From: Phycisphaeraceae bacterium
GTDB lineage: Bacteria > Planctomycetota > Phycisphaerae > Phycisphaerales > SM1A02
Reading direction: 5' to 3'
DNA length: 64,000 bases
Assembly (NCBI GenBank): GCA_004213555.1
Contig: SHAP01000002.1
Coordinates: forward strand, 1-64,000
Positions 60,433 through 64,000 of this stretch are shown here, in pieces (positions within the stretch are counted from its first letter, which is position 1; each line of letters starts with the position of its first letter). Position numbers and translations under genes: made by a program. The notes below the pieces were generated by a model. That model saw nothing but the letters and a program-made list of their open reading frames with translations. It was not told where the DNA came from and searched no databases.

Positions 60433-61764
60433 ATGAGCAAACCTCCGTCGAAGCCTTCGTCAAGCCGTTTGAAGCAGTCCCTTGGGCAAGGGGGGCGCGG
60501 CCGTCGCCGCGCGGCCGCCAGTCGAGCAGTGGAACAAGAAAAGGCAACGCCCAGACAACTTCCAGAGCATCCCCGCATCCCTTCCGCTCCAGCGGAAGTG
60601 CTCACCAACAAGGCGGAAGTCGAAGCCTTTTGTGCTGAAGCTCGATCCGCGGGGGAAGTGGCGTACGACACGGAATTCATTGGCGAAGAGTCGTACATTC
60701 CCAAAATTTGTTTGGTGCAATTGGCCACTCCGCAGCGGGTGGTTTTGATCGACCCGATTCAAGGCGCTCCGCTCGACGCCGTCTGGTCGCTGCTTTCGGA
60801 CCCGAAAGTTCGAGTTTTGGTGCATTCAGGATTGCAAGACTTGGTGCCCATTTGGCGAGAGACCGGTGTTCCGGCCACAAATGTGCTGGACACCCAAGTG
60901 GCGGCGGGATTTGCCGACCGCTCGTTTCCAATCGCTCTTTCTGCGTTGGTTGACGAATTTGTCGGCATCACCCTCGACAAGTCGTACACCTTTACCCGTT
61001 GGGACCAACGTCCACTTCGTGCGGGGCACTTGGAGTATGCCGCGGACGATGTTCGCTTCCTTTTCGTGATCGCTGATGCGTTGGCCGCGAGGACGGCGGA
61101 ACGAGGGCATGACGCAAAAGTGAAAGAAGAATGTCTCACGCTGGTCGACCCTCAAACCTACACGCCCGACCCTGTTCATCGCATGCAGCGGGCCTTGGGC
61201 AATCGGAAATTCAATCGCCGTCAGCGGACGGCGTTGATGGAGTTGGTGACCCTGCGCGACCACATTGCCCAGACTGAGGATCTTCCTCCCCGAAGTGTGC
61301 TCAAAGACGATGTGTGTGCCCGCGTGGCAAAAGACATGCCCAAGGCCAAAGATGCTTTGTTGGCCATCAAGCATTTTCCGAGACCGGTGGTCGAGGCTTG
61401 GGGTGATGCCATTTTGGATCTTCTGGGTGCGGTGCGGAAGATGGAATCAGACGACTTGGTTGGAGGGTCGCCCCGTGAAGAATCCAATCAAGACCGTTCC
61501 CGCATCGATGCGCTTCATGCATTCAGTTCCCTTTTGTGTTGGCGGGAAGGGATTGATTCCGGAGTTGGCGCCTCGCGCGCAGAGATCTCTCGCTTTTACC
61601 TTGACGCCAAGCACGGCCACCGTCCAGTTGGTGTCCTTGATACCGGTTGGCGAGCAGAACTCCTTGGCGGGCCACTTTTTGCCATGCTTCAGGGCGAGAC
61701 CAGTTTGACCTTCCGTTGGTCCGCTGGTCCTGAGCGGGCCGATACTTCTTCAAGCCAACCCTGA
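60433..61764 (+). CDS. ribonuclease D-like 3'-5' exonuclease with HRDC domain
   Basis: A 443-residue protein from ATG 60433. The N-terminus (about 1-50) is basic and low-complexity. The DEDD exonuclease domain shows DTEFIGEESY (Asp79, Glu81), VHSGLQDL and the YAADDVRFL Exo III motif. An HRDC-like domain follows near 245-330. RNase D trims tRNA 3' ends. The C-terminal about 90 residues are extra. The upstream longer frame overlaps the protease gene and is rejected. Confidence 0.9.
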   Translation: MSKPPSKPSSSRLKQSLGQGGRGRRRAAASRAVEQEKATPRQLPEHPRIPSAPAEVLTNKAEVEAFCAEARSAGEVAYDTEFIGEESYIPKICLVQLATPQRVVLIDPIQGAPLDAVWSLLSDPKVRVLVHSGLQDLVPIWRETGVPATNVLDTQVAAGFADRSFPIALSALVDEFVGITLDKSYTFTRWDQRPLRAGHLEYAADDVRFLFVIADALAARTAERGHDAKVKEECLTLVDPQTYTPDPVHRMQRALGNRKFNRRQRTALMELVTLRDHIAQTEDLPPRSVLKDDVCARVAKDMPKAKDALLAIKHFPRPVVEAWGDAILDLLGAVRKMESDDLVGGSPREESNQDRSRIDALHAFSSLLCWREGIDSGVGASRAEISRFYLDAKHGHRPVGVLDTGWRAELLGGPLFAMLQGETSLTFRWSAGPERADTSSSQP

Positions 61765-61775
61765 ACCCATTTGAT

Positions 61776-63218
61776 TCAAGGAGATGGGAATCGGGACAGC
61801 TCGTTCTCGATCTCTTGAACCAACCGAGCCAACTCTGCGGACTCAGGTTGCCCGGCTTTCGAAAGCGCGGCAACCCGACTTTTGGCGTCATTGAAGAATC
61901 CTGCTCGAGCCAAGGCTTCGATGGTGGCTCGACGCACCGGCTTGGCCAGAGGCCCATCAATCGTCATGCCGTATTGCCGCTCGATGGGAAGCAAAGCATC
62001 GATTGCGCCTTTCCAATCACCCGAACGGCCTCGGGACATTTCTGCATCCAACGTCAGCAAGATTTGGGTGTTGCCCCGGGCCAAACTTGCCGCCTTTCGG
62101 AAATCCTGTTCGGCCTGGACATGATTTTCCTCCTGGCCCGCCACGATGCCCGAAACTTTCCAACATTGGAGGTCTCCGGCACCGTAGGTGGTTGCTCGGT
62201 CCGCGCTCTCGCGGGCCATGATCAGCATGGTCCCAGCGTCGGGCCCGCCTTCAGCAAAGGCGAAGATTCGGCACATGGCGTCATTTTTCCAAAAGACGGA
62301 TTCGGCTGGAAGCGATGCTCGATGTCTGTCCAACACTCGGATGGCTTCTGGGTTTCTTCCGGCTTCGCGAAGGAGCCCGGCGTGGACGGCGGCAATCTCG
62401 GGGTCTTCCGGTCGTTCGCTGACCAACCGGCTGGACATGGCGAGTGCTTTTTGATCGTCGCCTGCTTTGATGGTTGTTCGGAGTCGCTCAACATCGCCTT
62501 CGCGTGTCCTGACCCATGGCAGCAATGGATCCAAATACACATTGGGCAAATAGACCACCCGTTCGGCAGAGGTGGAGGCATAGGGAGGGGGAGGATCACC
62601 AAGAATTTCTGCGGCTCGGGTGTCCAGGGTGTGCAGCCAACTGGGGGCCTGGATTTCGGGCAAGCGGGATTTGAGGGCTTCCCGGATAAGGCCCGGCTGG
62701 CCTCGTTGCATTTGAATCTCGCACCAAACGGTTAGATGGCCGAAATCACTTGGATCGGCATCTCGAGCCTTGCTGGCGGCATCGAAGGCACGCTCAAGTT
62801 CCCCTTGGTCCAAAAGAATTTTGGCGAGACGCCGATCCACGGTGCCAGAGGGATCAAACAGGGTTTGCAGTGTGGCAACAGCTTCCGAGGTTCTTCCCAG
62901 CTTTTCGAGAACCACCGCTTTCCGGAAATGATCCCCGAGGCGTGGATCGAGGCTCTCAAGAGCGATATGAGCCGCCAAGGACTCTTCGAGCAACCCGTTG
63001 GCGTGGGTTGCAAACGACCATTTTCGCCAGAATTTGGGGTTGTTTGGGGCTTGTTGAAGCTGGTTCCAACTGGATTCCACGGTCTGCAAGGCCGGTCCAG
63101 TGAGCTGATCAAGTCTTGCTGGTCGTTTTGGCGCCGCAGGGAAAGAATGGTCTTGGCAGCCTTTCAGAGCCAGGGCTGAGGCGGCGAAAGTGAAGAGCGT
63201 TAAACCCCAAAATCTCAT
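61776..63218 (-). CDS. TPR-containing probable lipoprotein
   Basis: A 480-residue protein with a signal peptide ending ALALKGC, a lipobox that fits lipidation at Cys21. The mature part is built of degenerate tetratricopeptide-like helical repeats with Ala/Leu/Arg pattern. A scaffold role at the outer membrane is likely, but the partner is unknown. It converges on the RNase D gene with a gap of 11 bases. Confidence 0.78.
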   Translation of the reverse strand: MRFWGLTLFTFAASALALKGCQDHSFPAAPKRPARLDQLTGPALQTVESSWNQLQQAPNNPKFWRKWSFATHANGLLEESLAAHIALESLDPRLGDHFRKAVVLEKLGRTSEAVATLQTLFDPSGTVDRRLAKILLDQGELERAFDAASKARDADPSDFGHLTVWCEIQMQRGQPGLIREALKSRLPEIQAPSWLHTLDTRAAEILGDPPPPYASTSAERVVYLPNVYLDPLLPWVRTREGDVERLRTTIKAGDDQKALAMSSRLVSERPEDPEIAAVHAGLLREAGRNPEAIRVLDRHRASLPAESVFWKNDAMCRIFAFAEGGPDAGTMLIMARESADRATTYGAGDLQCWKVSGIVAGQEENHVQAEQDFRKAASLARGNTQILLTLDAEMSRGRSGDWKGAIDALLPIERQYGMTIDGPLAKPVRRATIEALARAGFFNDAKSRVAALSKAGQPESAELARLVQEIENELSRFPSP

Positions 63219-63337
63219 GAATGCAGCGTATCTCCGAAGAGATTCACGTGTGCCAAGGCCTGTTTGGCAGAAAAAAGGGCATAAATTGCTAAAAAATCGA
63301 CCTTGAATATGGTCAAACTTAGAGTAGTTTTAATAAA

Positions 63338-63491
63338 GCACGAGGTATGAGAACCCTCGTCTGAAGAGAGAGCTGTGTGAGAGAGGTCATGAGACTCGTA
63401 GTCTCATGATCAACTTGGGGCTTTTGCCCCCCAACACGGCCTTTCCCTACATTCGGGTTTGGTCAATTCCATAAGACCTTTGGTCTTTTTT
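63338..63491 (+). promoter_or_regulatory. structured leader or small RNA region ending in an intrinsic terminator
   Basis: This non-coding stretch before the last gene holds four inverted repeats: ACGAGG/CCTCGT (63340-63360), TCATGAGACT/AGTCTCATGA with a CGT loop (63387-63409), GGGGC/GCCCC (63417-63430) and AAGACC/GGTCTT (63473-63487) followed by further T residues. The last is a classical terminator, 19 bases before the ATG. AT-rich sequence with TAATAA at 63331-63336 could be a promoter -10 just upstream. Either a short RNA ends here or the gene is controlled by attenuation. Confidence 0.5.
63473..63491 (+). terminator. intrinsic terminator before the sorting-tail gene
   Basis: AAGACC at 63473-63478 pairs with GGTCTT at 63482-63487 around a TTT loop, and a run of T residues extends to 63491. 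It lies within the leader of the next gene, on the same strand, so it would block that gene unless read through or refolded. Confidence 0.65.
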
Positions 63492-63510
63492 CCTACATAG
63501 GAATTGCATC

Positions 63511-63996
63511 ATGAATCGATTCGCACTTTCTGCAACTGGCCTCGTCGCAGCATCGGCCTCTGCTGCTCCCATCGAGATCAATGTGACTTTTGACCGCTGG
63601 GTGTCCGAAGCTGGCGTCCAAGTGTTCGACTCGGCGAGCAGCTTGGTCGGCTCCTTCTACGTCTCCGGCGGATACGTCTTCGGCGGCGGAGCTCTTTCAA
63701 TCGCATCTTTCGCTTACAACGCCTCTGGCTACTCTTCTCCCGGCTATGACTTGATCATGGGCGGTGATTTGGCTGCTGGCACTTACACCATCGTCTTGAC
63801 CGACACCTACGGTGACGGTTGGAGTTGGGGTGGAGTTCCCGGTGGCGTGAGCGGTTACGGACTCAACGCTTCGGGCGATCCGCTTGCGTTTACCACCTCA
63901 GCAGGCAGCGTTACCGGAACCTTCACCGTGGTTCCTGCTCCTGCAGGCCTGGCCCTTCTTGGTCTTGCCGGTCTGTCTCGTCGACGCCGCGGCTAA
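63511..63996 (+). CDS. secreted protein with PEP-CTERM-like sorting tail
   Basis: A 161-residue protein with a short N-terminal signal (residues 1-19, ending ASA-AP) and a C-terminal tail of VPAPAGLALLGLAGLSRRRRG. That tail has the layout of PEP-CTERM signals (short Pro motif, hydrophobic helix, Arg cluster) and is the form common in Phycisphaerae. The middle is rich in Gly, Ser and Tyr, suggesting a structural surface or matrix protein. AGGAATT precedes the ATG at a usable distance. Function is unknown. Confidence 0.85.
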   Translation: MNRFALSATGLVAASASAAPIEINVTFDRWVSEAGVQVFDSASSLVGSFYVSGGYVFGGGALSIASFAYNASGYSSPGYDLIMGGDLAAGTYTIVLTDTYGDGWSWGGVPGGVSGYGLNASGDPLAFTTSAGSVTGTFTVVPAPAGLALLGLAGLSRRRRG

Positions 63997-64000
63997 GAAG

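Noticed and set aside
1-64000. tRNA, rRNA, CRISPR arrays, insertion sequences, integrases or prophage genes.
   Set aside because: None seen; spacers are short and no terminal repeats or transposase motifs are present. A covariance-model search was not possible here.

Overview
The window reads as chromosomal DNA of a planctomycete-like bacterium, most probably of the Phycisphaerae. This is inferred from a secreted protein ending in a VPAP / hydrophobic / RRRR sorting tail (63511-63996), a moderately GC-rich genome, an S10-spc-alpha ribosomal cluster lacking the L30, S4, adk and map genes, zinc-free S14 and L36, and a sigma-54-linked flagellar cluster. No rRNA, tRNA, CRISPR array, insertion sequence or prophage is visible. 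Coding density is high and many genes overlap by 1-25 bases.

Layout. 1-7.9 kb: the 3' part of a phosphofructokinase whose active site has the PPi-type signature, a convergent second phosphofructokinase with an ATP-type signature, lysS, a secreted transglutaminase-like protein, a YhaM-like OB-HD nuclease and two unknown genes. 7.9-22.4 kb: a full ribosomal super-operon (rpsJ to rplQ, with secY, infA, rpmJ and rpoA). It is driven by a clear sigma-70 promoter at 7923-7950, followed by a leader of about 200 nt with six hairpins, and ends in a strong intrinsic terminator at 22390-22423. 22.5-27.3 kb: pheS, a small membrane protein, tyrS, then on the minus strand a cdaA-ybbR pair (diadenylate cyclase and its regulator). 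27.3-31.2 kb: a chain of overlapping or closely spaced genes of unknown function that runs into the flagellar genes. 31.2-44.4 kb: a soluble histidine kinase, a sigma-54 activator, then flgB-flgC-fliE-fliF-fliG-fliH-fliI-fliJ-motE-like-fliK-flgD-flgE. Sigma-54 promoter matches lie directly before flgB and flgE. 44.4-49.2 kb: a DegT-family aminotransferase, dnaA with a 499-base upstream region holding one perfect DnaA box, a GNAT acetyltransferase and a secreted protein. 49.3-64 kb: rpmA, obg, a large membrane protein with an ABC ATPase, nadK, serS, tilS, a small membrane protein, lemA, an M48 protease, an RNase D-like exonuclease, a TPR lipoprotein and the sorting-tail protein, which has a structured leader containing an intrinsic terminator.

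How it fits together. Most of the window serves translation: ribosomal proteins, four aminoacyl-tRNA synthetases, tRNA modification, initiation factor 1, Obg and L27. The second theme is basal-body, export and hook assembly with its own two-component system and sigma-54 promoters. The points most worth following are the structured leaders (S10 operon, rplD, the sorting-tail gene), the altered universal loop of ribosomal protein L2, the changed DGA motif of the diadenylate cyclase, the paired phosphofructokinases and the sigma-54 sites.
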